From contig NZ_JACHKZ010000021.1 of assembly GCF_014207855.1 (NCBI RefSeq), positions 1-64,000 on the forward strand: a stretch of 64,000 nt of DNA, given 5' to 3'. Within the stretch, counting starts at the first letter, position 1; each line of letters opens with the position of its first letter. Of this stretch, positions 1-7,654 are shown piece after piece. The DNA is from Comamonas odontotermitis (GTDB lineage: Bacteria > Pseudomonadota > Gammaproteobacteria > Burkholderiales > Burkholderiaceae_C). The position numbers and the translations under genes are program-made. The notes under the pieces were generated by a model. It was not told the DNA's origin. It worked only from the letters and a program-made list of their open reading frames with translations, and searched no databases.

Positions 1-1
1 C

Positions 2-40
2 ACCGAGCTGGGCACGCCCCAAACGGTGGCCGTGGCATAA
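2..40 (+). CDS. 3' end of an upstream gene (partial)
   Basis: An open frame enters from the left edge and ends at a TAA at 38-40, giving the residues TELGTPQTVAVA. It lies 54 bases before a pilin gene on the same strand, so it could be the end of another type IV pilus gene such as a PilY1-like adhesin. Twelve residues are too few to identify it, so this is only a positional guess. Confidence 0.3.
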   Translation, partial: TELGTPQTVAVA

Positions 41-94
41 CTACGTCTGGGGTTTGGGGAGACTCAGTCTCAAACCGATTTATGCAACAAAGCC

Positions 95-547
95 ATGAAA
101 ATGCATAAAAAATATACGCTTTCTTGGCAACGCGGTTTTACGCTGATAGAGGTGATGATTGTGGTGGCCGTGGTTGCAATCCTGTCTGCGATCGCTCTAC
201 CAAGTTACCAGGAATACATTCGCCGAGGCCATCGGGCTGATGCGCGGGCGGGCTTGCTACAAGCAGCGCAATGGATGGAGCGAGCCGCAACAGCAGGGGG
301 CAATTATCCGACCCAGCTGCCAAAATCCTTGCAATGGAAGCTTGCTGATGACACTTCGGATCCTCAGAAACGTTACAACATTGAGTTGGCATCGGGTAAT
401 ACTGCGAGTGCCTTCACATTACGGGCTATCCCCAAAAGCCCTGGCCCCCAGGCAGGCGACAAGTGTGGCACTTATACGCTGACCAATACGGGTGTGCGCG
501 ATGTTACTGGCGCCAGCAGCGATGCTGCCAGCTGCTGGGGTAAATAG
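95..547 (+). CDS. pilE: Type IV pilin, PilE-type (minor pilin)
   Basis: A 150-residue prepilin. A short basic leader is followed by the prepilin peptidase site G/FTLIEVMIVVAVVAIL, with Phe as the methylated residue and Glu at mature position 5, and then the hydrophobic N-terminal helix. The tail has two cysteines (DKCGTY and ASCWGK) that would close the C-terminal disulfide (D) loop. Length and layout match the PilE-like minor pilins of betaproteobacteria, which are exported and built into type IV pili for twitching and adhesion. ATG codons at 95 and 101 are both possible starts; neither has a strong ribosome site. The gene is host DNA flanking the island and is followed by a stem-loop at 592-627. 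Confidence 0.9.
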   Translation: MKMHKKYTLSWQRGFTLIEVMIVVAVVAILSAIALPSYQEYIRRGHRADARAGLLQAAQWMERAATAGGNYPTQLPKSLQWKLADDTSDPQKRYNIELASGNTASAFTLRAIPKSPGPQAGDKCGTYTLTNTGVRDVTGASSDAASCWGK

Positions 548-591
548 AGGCTTGGTTGCATCCCTCGATTTGAGATTGATCTATCCCCCAA

Positions 592-627
592 CCCCAGACG
601 CAGCCATGCCAAGGCTACCGTCTGGGG
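592..627 (+). terminator. Stem-loop after pilE
   Basis: CCCCAGACG (592-600) pairs with CGTCTGGGG (619-627), a perfect 9-bp arm, with AGCC/GGCT pairing inside. It lies 45 bases after the pilin stop. There is no clean T-run, so it is either a weak intrinsic terminator or an mRNA-stabilising hairpin. Confidence 0.5.
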
Positions 628-1008
628 TATTCCCAGTTCTGTGAATCGATAGAGGGTGCGGGCACAGATATTGAGCGCGGTCACCTACCGCTCGAATGTC
701 CTTGGCCATCCCCTTCTCACCCCGCCTTTTGAAGCCATTCACGCGGCGCAAGGCCAGCGAGTTCACTGCACACAAGCAATTTGAGGCTCCACGATATCTG
801 CATTTTGGGTACCGCAAGCCTAGCTTGCGGTGCCACATCTGCTTTCGGGAAGCCTCAATTTCTGTGCCGTAATCCGCACGTAATTTTCACCGGGATTACA
901 TGCTTCTTGCGGATCAACGTTGAGGCAACTTGATCGCGCAAGTCCATGTCCAGCAACAAAATTATGTACCGGATTGGCACCATTTGAGACAACGTGGAAC
1001 CACCTTAA

Positions 1009-1022
1009 TCACTCCCACTCCA
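1009..1022. repeat. Left direct repeat of the genomic island (candidate att core)
   Basis: TCACTCCCACTCCA occurs here and again at 12795-12808. On the minus strand it reads TGGAGTGGGAGTGA, which contains GAG TGG GAG TGA, the codons expected at the end of GMP synthase (guaA). That gene end is a known integrase target. The intact guaA is not in the window. Confidence 0.6.
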
Positions 1023-1081
1023 TCATCAACGGGACTCGTAAGCCCGCGTGATTAAAGGGATTTTTGATGATCGACTGAACC

Positions 1082-1104
1082 TTTACCGTCGCCTTTTACC
1101 GTCA
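1082..1104. repeat. Arm-type integrase-site candidates, left end
   Basis: TTTACCGTC (1082-1090) and TTTTACCGTCA (1094-1104) are repeated at the right end of the island between 12522 and 12678. Motifs present at both ends of an integrated element are typical of integrase arm-binding sites. Confidence 0.5.
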
Positions 1105-1239
1105 AAAACACGCACCTTTTGCTGGCGCGGGTTATGGAACGATTTGAGGGGCGTCGACACTTTCGATTCTATTGTCAATCACCTCCTATCCTAACTTAGG
1201 AACCGGGTCCACCAAGCACATGCTCGCTCAACGGCACAT

Positions 1240-4200
1240 CTAGCTCTGCGGTGCCCTATCCGAAAGACGAGCGTAAACTTGGCTACCCAACCACTTGGAC
1301 ACCAGCTCCCGCATCTCTGGCTTGCCCATGTAATCAGTGAACAGTTCTTCATTCAGCTCCATGCGCTCAACAAATAGTGACTCAAGGACCTGCCGAAATA
1401 CGAGCTGGAACTTGTCTAGGGAGTTGACCTCTGCTGCCTTCTGCAGGGACTCGTTCTGGCTTGCGGCTTCAGTGATCTGATCGAAGAACAATTGATCTGC
1501 ATCATTCAATTCGCCGCCGAAGCGCTGATTGATGATGTCGATCAGGCGTGACAGCGTAACGGGTTCCTCACGCACCATGCCTGAGCCCACCTCTCGTGGG
1601 CCGTCAAGCGGTTTGGCATAGCCCTCATTGAGGCTGATCGAGCCTTCGCTGATTTTCTGCAAACGGTAGTAATCGAGTTCAACTTCCTCGTCGAACCGAT
1701 AGTCCGGTCCGCTCTTGCGCTTGGGCAGCTTCAGCGCGAGATGACGCAGATAGGTGAAGAGTTTTTCCAAATCACTGTCCTGATAGGGAATCACCTGGCT
1801 CAAGAAACCGTACAGATTACGAAAGGCCTGCAGCTTGCCGCGCCACAACTCCGCTTCATCCTCTTCGCTGTTCTGCAACTGCACAAAGCGCGCGACCGCT
1901 TGATCAAGAATCACATTCATCAGCCTGTGATCACCGGGGCTCTGGCGGCGCTTAGGCGCAAAGAACACATGCGCAAACTCGGCAATCTCGGTTTGCAGGT
2001 AAATGCCCGAGGCATCCAGCTCGGCCTTTACCTCGTAGAGCTTGTCCGGATCGACCTGCTCGCCCATTACCGAGCCGTCGTAGTACTGACGGAAGGCCTC
2101 CTGGATCTCGTCTGGCTCGTTGACGAAATCAAGCACGAAGGTATCGTCCTTGAGTGGGTGGGTTCGGTTCAAGCGCGACAAGGTCTGCACGGCTTGAATG
2201 CCCGCCAGCCGCTTATCCACGTACATGGTGTGCAACAACGGCTGGTCGAAGCCGGTCTGGTATTTCTCGGCCACCAGCAGCACGCGGAAATCCGGTTTGG
2301 CGAAGGTGTCAGGCAACTCCTTTTCCTTCAGGCCGCCATTCATCTCCACCTCTGTGTACGACCTCTCCGGAACCTTATTGTCTTCCACTGTGCCGGAAAA
2401 CGCCACAAGGCTCTTTATCGGATATCCCTTTTCCTGGATGTAGCGATCGAACTCCAGCTTGTAGCGCACTGCCTCCAAACGCGAGCCGGTCACCACCATC
2501 GCCTTGGCATGCCCGCCAATCTTGTGCCGGGTGAACTGCTGGAAATGCTCGACCATTACCTCGATCTTCTGGCCGATGTTGTGCGGGTGCAGGCGCATGA
2601 AGCGGGCCAGCGCCTTGGCCGCCTTCTTGCGCTCGACGTTGGGGTCGTCTTCGGCCTTCTTAATCAGCTTGTAATAGGTCTTGTAGGTGACGTAGCTCTT
2701 CAGCACGTCCTCGATGAAACCCTCCTCAATCGCCTGGCGCATGGTGTAGCGGTGGCAGGGCTCGCCGTTGCGGCCAAAGATCGCCAGCGTCTTGTGTTTG
2801 GGCGTAGCTGTGAAGGCGAAGAAGCTCATGTTCGGCTGGTGGCCACGCTTGGCCATAGAGCGGAACAGTCGCCCGAGTTCGACTTCGCCTTCTTCCTCGG
2901 CCATTTCCTGGGCCTTACGGCGCAGTTCGGCACCACCCAACACGCCCTTGAGCTCGGTTGCCGTTTCGCCCGATTGCGAGCTGTGCGCCTCGTCGATAAT
3001 CACTGCATACTTGCGCGTGGGCAGATGGCTTTTGCCGCCTTCCCCGCGCTCCTCGTTGAGCTTGGCCAGTTGCCCTGCTACGAACGGGAATTTCTGTAGC
3101 GTGCTGATGATGATGGGTACGCCGGCTTCGAGTGCTTCTGCAAGCTGACGCGAGTTCTCGTCGATCTTCTGCACCACACCCTGGCGGTGATCGAATTGGT
3201 AAATCGTGTTTTGCAACTGGCGGTCCAATACCACGCGGTCGGTGATGACCACCACGCTGTCAAACAGCCGTTCGTCGTCTTCATTATGCAGGCTGGACAG
3301 GCGGTGTGCCAACCACGCAATGGTGTTGCTCTTGCCACTACCGGCTGAATGCTCTATCAGATAGTTGTGTCCCGCACCTTCGCTTGCTGCAGCCGCCACC
3401 ATCTGGCGTACCGCCTGCAACTGGTGGTAGCGCGGAAAGATCAGACTTTCCTTGCGCACTTTTTTACCGTCGTCCGTCGTCTTCTCTTCTATATTCAGGT
3501 GCAAAAAGCGGGCAAGTAGGTCGAGCAAGCTGTCGCGCTGTAGCACTTCTTCCCACAGGTAGGCCGTTTTGTAATTGCGGCCGTCATGGTCGGGCGGGTT
3601 GCCGGCACCGCCATCCATACCCAGGTTAAAGGGCAGAAAGTAGGTGGCAGAACCGGCCAAGCGCGTGGCCATGTGCACTTCTTCTGTATCCACTGCAAAA
3701 TGCACCAGCGTGCGTTTGGTGAACACGAAGATGGGTTCACGCGGGTCGCGGTCGTGGCGGTACTGGTGAATAGCATTGGCTGCCGTCTGGCCGCTCAAGG
3801 GGTTCTTGAGTTCCAGTGTGACCACCGGGATGCCATTGACCGACAGCACCACATCCAGCGACTTTTCCGACTTGGGGCTGAAATGCAGTTGGCGGGTCAG
3901 TCCCAGCCGATTGGCCTTGTAGCGCGCTTCCAGCTCTGGGTTCAAGCCGTGGGCCGGGCGGAAGAACGCAATGCGCAAAGTCTTGCCGAAGCACTTGAAG
4001 CCGTGCCGCAGCGTGGCCAATACACCGTGTGTGTCCAGCCATTTGCACAGTGATTCCAGCACCCGCGCGCCGGTCTGCTCGCCGTGCAGCGCTTCCAGCT
4101 TGTCCCACACCTTGTCTTGGGTGGCACGGATGAAGGCCAGCGCCTCATCAGGGAAGATTGCGCGTTCGCGGTCGAAGCTTTTGGGATTGATCCGTGTGTA

Positions 4201-4263
4201 TCCGTCGCCCAGCAAGACGGCTTCGATGGCGGTTTCGAATGCGGTTTCGCTGGTGCGTTTCAT
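1240..4263 (-). CDS. hsdR: Type I restriction enzyme, R subunit (HsdR)
   Basis: A 1007-residue motor and nuclease subunit of a type I restriction-modification complex. It translocates DNA using ATP and cuts unmodified DNA. The N-terminal PD-(D/E)XK nuclease core is visible as SLDVVLSVNG...VTLELKN (about residues 135-155). The SF2 helicase follows, with Walker A HSAGSGKSNTIAW near residue 305 and a DEAH box (IIDEAHSSQSGE) near residue 425. A conserved helicase motif (EKYQTGFDQP) and a long C-terminal region for HsdM contact follow. Length is normal for the family. The ATG overlaps the stop of the upstream HNH gene, so it is the last gene of the defence operon and is translationally coupled. 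Confidence 0.96.
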   Translation of the reverse strand: MKRTSETAFETAIEAVLLGDGYTRINPKSFDRERAIFPDEALAFIRATQDKVWDKLEALHGEQTGARVLESLCKWLDTHGVLATLRHGFKCFGKTLRIAFFRPAHGLNPELEARYKANRLGLTRQLHFSPKSEKSLDVVLSVNGIPVVTLELKNPLSGQTAANAIHQYRHDRDPREPIFVFTKRTLVHFAVDTEEVHMATRLAGSATYFLPFNLGMDGGAGNPPDHDGRNYKTAYLWEEVLQRDSLLDLLARFLHLNIEEKTTDDGKKVRKESLIFPRYHQLQAVRQMVAAAASEGAGHNYLIEHSAGSGKSNTIAWLAHRLSSLHNEDDERLFDSVVVITDRVVLDRQLQNTIYQFDHRQGVVQKIDENSRQLAEALEAGVPIIISTLQKFPFVAGQLAKLNEERGEGGKSHLPTRKYAVIIDEAHSSQSGETATELKGVLGGAELRRKAQEMAEEEGEVELGRLFRSMAKRGHQPNMSFFAFTATPKHKTLAIFGRNGEPCHRYTMRQAIEEGFIEDVLKSYVTYKTYYKLIKKAEDDPNVERKKAAKALARFMRLHPHNIGQKIEVMVEHFQQFTRHKIGGHAKAMVVTGSRLEAVRYKLEFDRYIQEKGYPIKSLVAFSGTVEDNKVPERSYTEVEMNGGLKEKELPDTFAKPDFRVLLVAEKYQTGFDQPLLHTMYVDKRLAGIQAVQTLSRLNRTHPLKDDTFVLDFVNEPDEIQEAFRQYYDGSVMGEQVDPDKLYEVKAELDASGIYLQTEIAEFAHVFFAPKRRQSPGDHRLMNVILDQAVARFVQLQNSEEDEAELWRGKLQAFRNLYGFLSQVIPYQDSDLEKLFTYLRHLALKLPKRKSGPDYRFDEEVELDYYRLQKISEGSISLNEGYAKPLDGPREVGSGMVREEPVTLSRLIDIINQRFGGELNDADQLFFDQITEAASQNESLQKAAEVNSLDKFQLVFRQVLESLFVERMELNEELFTDYMGKPEMRELVSKWLGSQVYARLSDRAPQS

Positions 4264-4934
4264 GCTCCTCCCTCTTTCTGCGCGATGTACTTTGGAAGCA
4301 ACTGCTTGAGTACAAAGCAGAACTCTTGTAGCCGCTCGTTGTTGTCACGACATTCAATGTTAGCCAATACAGCTCTTGCCTCTTTGATCGACAACGGTCG
4401 AGTCCGAGTCCTTGATCCGAAACCGAAGAAACCATCGATTCTTGCTTTCCTCAACTGGCGCAGGGACTCTTCATCCAGTCCGAGCACCTTGATTGTTTCT
4501 GTCGCGCCTTCATGACCGTCAGGGCTGGGGTGTACATGTCCGCTCCAAACGAAGTGAAAACGCCGTTCGCAATCATCAGAAAGTGGCGAAACAAACCGCT
4601 GTTCATCCCACCAACTAGCCTTGACCGGCGCACCGTATCCGTGAGATTTGTCACCGCCATCTGTGGGAAAACAGGCAACAACGTTCCGATATTCAACGTC
4701 TTCCCATTCAGTGCATTCACACTGCGGTTTAATATGCTCGACATGGGATGAGCCACTGTCAATAGACCGCCCCGTATAAGCACATAGCCAGCCTTGCTCT
4801 TGGAGCAATTTGGACTTGAGGTCGTGATACGCCTTTGTTCCCAGTAGGTCCCGATACGCGTGATTGACTTCACGATTTTCGTCGCGCCACTCTGTGAGTT
4901 CCTGGGGTGGGTGTGTCTTTGCAATCCTTCTCAT
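4260..4934 (-). CDS. ptuB: HNH nuclease of a Septu-type system (PtuB-like)
   Basis: A 224-residue protein with an HNH-type core. YTGRSIDSGSSHVEHIKPQ holds the conserved His pair, followed by YRNVVACFPT. This layout matches the TIGR02646 family of HNH proteins, partners of AAA ATPases in Septu and some retron systems. It overlaps the ATPase gene upstream (4931-6307) by 4 bases and hsdR downstream by 4 bases. The pairing with a PtuA-like ATPase is what supports the Septu call. In Septu the HNH protein is thought to be the nucleic-acid-cutting effector. Confidence 0.85.
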   Translation of the reverse strand: MRRIAKTHPPQELTEWRDENREVNHAYRDLLGTKAYHDLKSKLLQEQGWLCAYTGRSIDSGSSHVEHIKPQCECTEWEDVEYRNVVACFPTDGGDKSHGYGAPVKASWWDEQRFVSPLSDDCERRFHFVWSGHVHPSPDGHEGATETIKVLGLDEESLRQLRKARIDGFFGFGSRTRTRPLSIKEARAVLANIECRDNNERLQEFCFVLKQLLPKYIAQKEGGA

Positions 4935-6307
4935 TCAGACCTCAGCAGCACGAATCGGTCTAACAGTGCGAGGGCTTCCTGCAAATCAGGAAAATCACCT
5001 ATATCGGCGCGAAGTTTCTCCGCAAGGTTTCGCGCCTCGCCCAACCTGTCTTCATCAATGGCTTGATAAACTGCAGAAATGCGCTGCTCTGTCTCGTAAT
5101 CACGAGCAGGAACGCCCATGATGTTCTGCAATATCCAACTGCTATCCATGCCGAAGGACTGAGATGCATTGGCCACGACGACTTTTCCTGACTCATCGTG
5201 GTGCAATAGCCGCAGCTTCTCAGGCTTAACCTGACCAATGACTTGTGGCGAATGGGTGGAGACAACGAACTGACATCGAGTGAAAGTGCTCTGAAGCAAC
5301 CTTAGTACTCGACGTTGCCAGCTCGGATGCAGGTGCAGCTCGATCTCATCTATCAGAACCAGCGCCTCACCTTCGGCGATAGGGTTATTACTATCCGGGT
5401 TGGCGATGGCCAACCGCCGGGTGAGGTCAAAAACCAGCGCCAACAGGCCGCGCTCACCGTCCGAGAGTTGCTCAAGAAACAACGGCTGGCCACTCTTTGC
5501 CACGCTGAATCGTGGGGGTCGTACATCGTGAAGCGCGAGGTCGCGCACCTCTGGAAGGAAAGTCTTGATTGCCTGTTCGAGCTGCTGGAATAACCGCTCT
5601 TTCGTGGTGGACGCAAAGTCGGAAGCAACAACCCGGTACCAGTTGGCAAAATCGTTGAGCGATACTTCCAGTTGATTGAGCGCTTTGTCATATGCAGTCG
5701 CTGCATCAAGTTTTTTTGGCTTGGGCAGCGCGGGTGGCAGTCGGGACAGGAAACGTGACGTTGTATAGAACACCGCAAGTGGCTGTTGACGACGTTCCTT
5801 AAGGAAGGCAATCAGTTCATCTACATCAGTTGCTGCATCGTCGGGCAAAATGCGGACAGCAGAGATGTCCGAGGCTTGATCAAGCTGAATTTCAATCAGC
5901 CTGACTTCATCGTTGATTTCCTGCTCTTCTTTCGAGCCCTTCTTTGTCTCGCGTGTGGCAAAGCGCAACTCGTCTCGACGCTTTGTCAGAGTCTCTACTT
6001 TGTCAGCAGCCAGAGGTGCCGCGTGGGTCAAGTCGGTAGTGATTTTCGCCATATCTAGGTCAAGCGTGACTGACATGGATAGACCAGGTTTGCCCGATTG
6101 GACGTCTGTATCGCTCAAGCCTAGCGCAGATTCTCTGGAAACAGTGAACTTGGGCAGCCCCAGCGACAGCGCACTTGTCAGAGCCTTCAACACGCCCGAC
6201 TTGCCGACTCCATTCACGCCGGCAATTACCGTCACGTCATCGGCAAAGTTGAGGTCGAGTTGATCGAAACCCCGAAAGTTAGCGAGTGTGATTTTCTTCA
6301 GTCTCAT
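4931..6307 (-). CDS. ptuA: AAA/SMC-like ATPase of a Septu-type system (PtuA-like)
   Basis: A 458-residue ABC/SMC-type ATPase. The N-terminus reads LKKITLANFRGFDQLDL with Walker A GVNGVGKSG (about residues 30-38). The signature region is LSDGERGLLAL, the Walker B segment is ALVLIDEIELHLHPSW, and the D/H-loop is FVVSTHSPQV. This is the OLD/PtuA-style arrangement. It starts 12 bases after the hsdS stop and overlaps the HNH gene, so it belongs to the same operon. In Septu the ATPase senses infection and controls the HNH partner. The activating signal cannot be read from the sequence. Confidence 0.87.
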   Translation of the reverse strand: MRLKKITLANFRGFDQLDLNFADDVTVIAGVNGVGKSGVLKALTSALSLGLPKFTVSRESALGLSDTDVQSGKPGLSMSVTLDLDMAKITTDLTHAAPLAADKVETLTKRRDELRFATRETKKGSKEEQEINDEVRLIEIQLDQASDISAVRILPDDAATDVDELIAFLKERRQQPLAVFYTTSRFLSRLPPALPKPKKLDAATAYDKALNQLEVSLNDFANWYRVVASDFASTTKERLFQQLEQAIKTFLPEVRDLALHDVRPPRFSVAKSGQPLFLEQLSDGERGLLALVFDLTRRLAIANPDSNNPIAEGEALVLIDEIELHLHPSWQRRVLRLLQSTFTRCQFVVSTHSPQVIGQVKPEKLRLLHHDESGKVVVANASQSFGMDSSWILQNIMGVPARDYETEQRISAVYQAIDEDRLGEARNLAEKLRADIGDFPDLQEALALLDRFVLLRSE

Positions 6308-6319
6308 CCGCTCATTTCC

Positions 6320-7654
6320 TCACAATGGGATCTGACCCGTAACAGCGGCGGTGATCAGCGCGGCGCGACGTTCTGAAAGAAGGCGCAAGGAGTCCCGCAG
6401 TTCACCCCGGACTATCTCAAGCCGCGAGTGCCTATCTGCCAGAAATTTTTGTATCGCGAGTTGCTCGTTGATCGGCGGCAATGGAACCGGAACCTCCTTG
6501 ATGTTTGACCCAGAAATGGATGCCAGATTGGTCGAACGCTTGGCGCGGCTTTCAAAGTAGCGCTTTGCCTGGAGTGTCGATGTCCAAAGCGCCAGCCAAT
6601 CGGAATCAACTGAATGAGGCCGCACAGAAAAAACGTGGTTCTGATGGAGGCAAGGTGCTATTTCGTCTCGCCAAACGCAACCTCTGCCAAGCTTGTCGAT
6701 GTCACCTCCCTCGTTCATCAGCACATCGCCATATGCCAGAAGGTTTGACGCGGCCTCTGATACGGGTACCTCAACCGTCGACACGTCGTCTAGCTTGAGG
6801 TATCCATCCTGGACGTTTGCGACGCGTAGATACGGGTACTCCAGTAATTCCCCAGAATACTGCTTGCCCAGCGTCAAACCACCTCGCACATCAGCAAGCT
6901 GCTTTAGACGCTGCAGCCCCCAATGCACCGGAATTTCGCCCAGCCATTCTTGGCCGGAGGGTTTGAGTGGGACATTGGAGTCGAGACCGCGAGTGACGAT
7001 GCGACTAATGAGGGCGGTGCGCTTTTCTTCAAGCAGCGCCAGCATGCGTTCCTTCTCGGCAATCAACCCGTCGACGCGGGCGGTTTCGCGGTCGAGATAG
7101 TTGGCAATTGTCCTTTGCTCTTGTATGGGTGGAAAGGCAACTTTGATGTTGAAGTAAGCTTCAGCATCGAGATTCTGGATTCCAGTGGTTTGTTTGATCG
7201 CCGGAAAGTTTAACCGCGCGGAGTAAAGCGATGAATGAACATAGCTCCAATACTGCGGCAGCATTCCATCTTGAAGTCGGATGCGAGCAACGAAATTTGA
7301 GCAAACTGCCTCGAAGGCATGACCAAAGTGAACTACGCACCCAACCAACTGATTGTCGCCACCACCGGATTTTTCGATAAGCAAATCGCCTTCCTGTAAA
7401 ACTCGTTGTTCACGAGAGCTCATTGCAACCGAACGAATAGTGGTTGGCTCGTTGGCAACTGACCGGCGTATGCGATCAAAATCTGCGACTCGAATACAGA
7501 TGATGTCGTTCTCGCCATCGGGTTCATCGCCCCAGATACCGTTATGTATTCCGGATATTGACCACTTCAGGCGCTTCAAGGGCCAATGCGGTGGCGGTGT
7601 TGCTCGCCAACGCTGACTCGCATTTTCAGGCTGAAACAACGGGCAGGCAGTCAC
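6320..7654 (-). CDS. hsdS: Type I restriction-modification specificity subunit (HsdS)
   Basis: A 444-residue specificity subunit with two target-recognition domains. Each is followed by a conserved helical spacer: FPPIQEQRTIANYLDRETARVDGLIAEK in the middle, and LPPINEQLAIQKFLADRHSRLEIVR at the end. The recognition site cannot be predicted from sequence alone. The start is a GTG overlapping the hsdM stop (GTGA), consistent with coupled translation. Both domains are complete and in frame. Confidence 0.95.
   Translation of the reverse strand: MTACPLFQPENASQRWRATPPPHWPLKRLKWSISGIHNGIWGDEPDGENDIICIRVADFDRIRRSVANEPTTIRSVAMSSREQRVLQEGDLLIEKSGGGDNQLVGCVVHFGHAFEAVCSNFVARIRLQDGMLPQYWSYVHSSLYSARLNFPAIKQTTGIQNLDAEAYFNIKVAFPPIQEQRTIANYLDRETARVDGLIAEKERMLALLEEKRTALISRIVTRGLDSNVPLKPSGQEWLGEIPVHWGLQRLKQLADVRGGLTLGKQYSGELLEYPYLRVANVQDGYLKLDDVSTVEVPVSEAASNLLAYGDVLMNEGGDIDKLGRGCVWRDEIAPCLHQNHVFSVRPHSVDSDWLALWTSTLQAKRYFESRAKRSTNLASISGSNIKEVPVPLPPINEQLAIQKFLADRHSRLEIVRGELRDSLRLLSERRAALITAAVTGQIPL

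Larger units (their letters stand above)
548..1239. other. Gene-poor stretch between pilE and the hsd operon
   Basis: No convincing gene is seen in these 692 bases. The stretch holds the post-pilin stem-loop, a perfect inverted repeat (ACCGCAAGC at 811-819 with GCTTGCGGT at 823-831), the left 14-bp direct repeat of the island (1009-1022), and two arm-type TTTACCGTC motifs (1082-1104). Short open frames here lack family features. Confidence 0.6.

Noticed and set aside
581-838. 85-codon frame downstream of pilE, considered as a transposase relic
   Set aside because: No transposase motif or terminal repeats; only a short inverted repeat at 811-831.
1741-3099. 452-codon open frame antisense to hsdR
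   Set aside because: Mirror of GC-rich codons of hsdR; product is repetitive in Leu/Arg/His with no domain.
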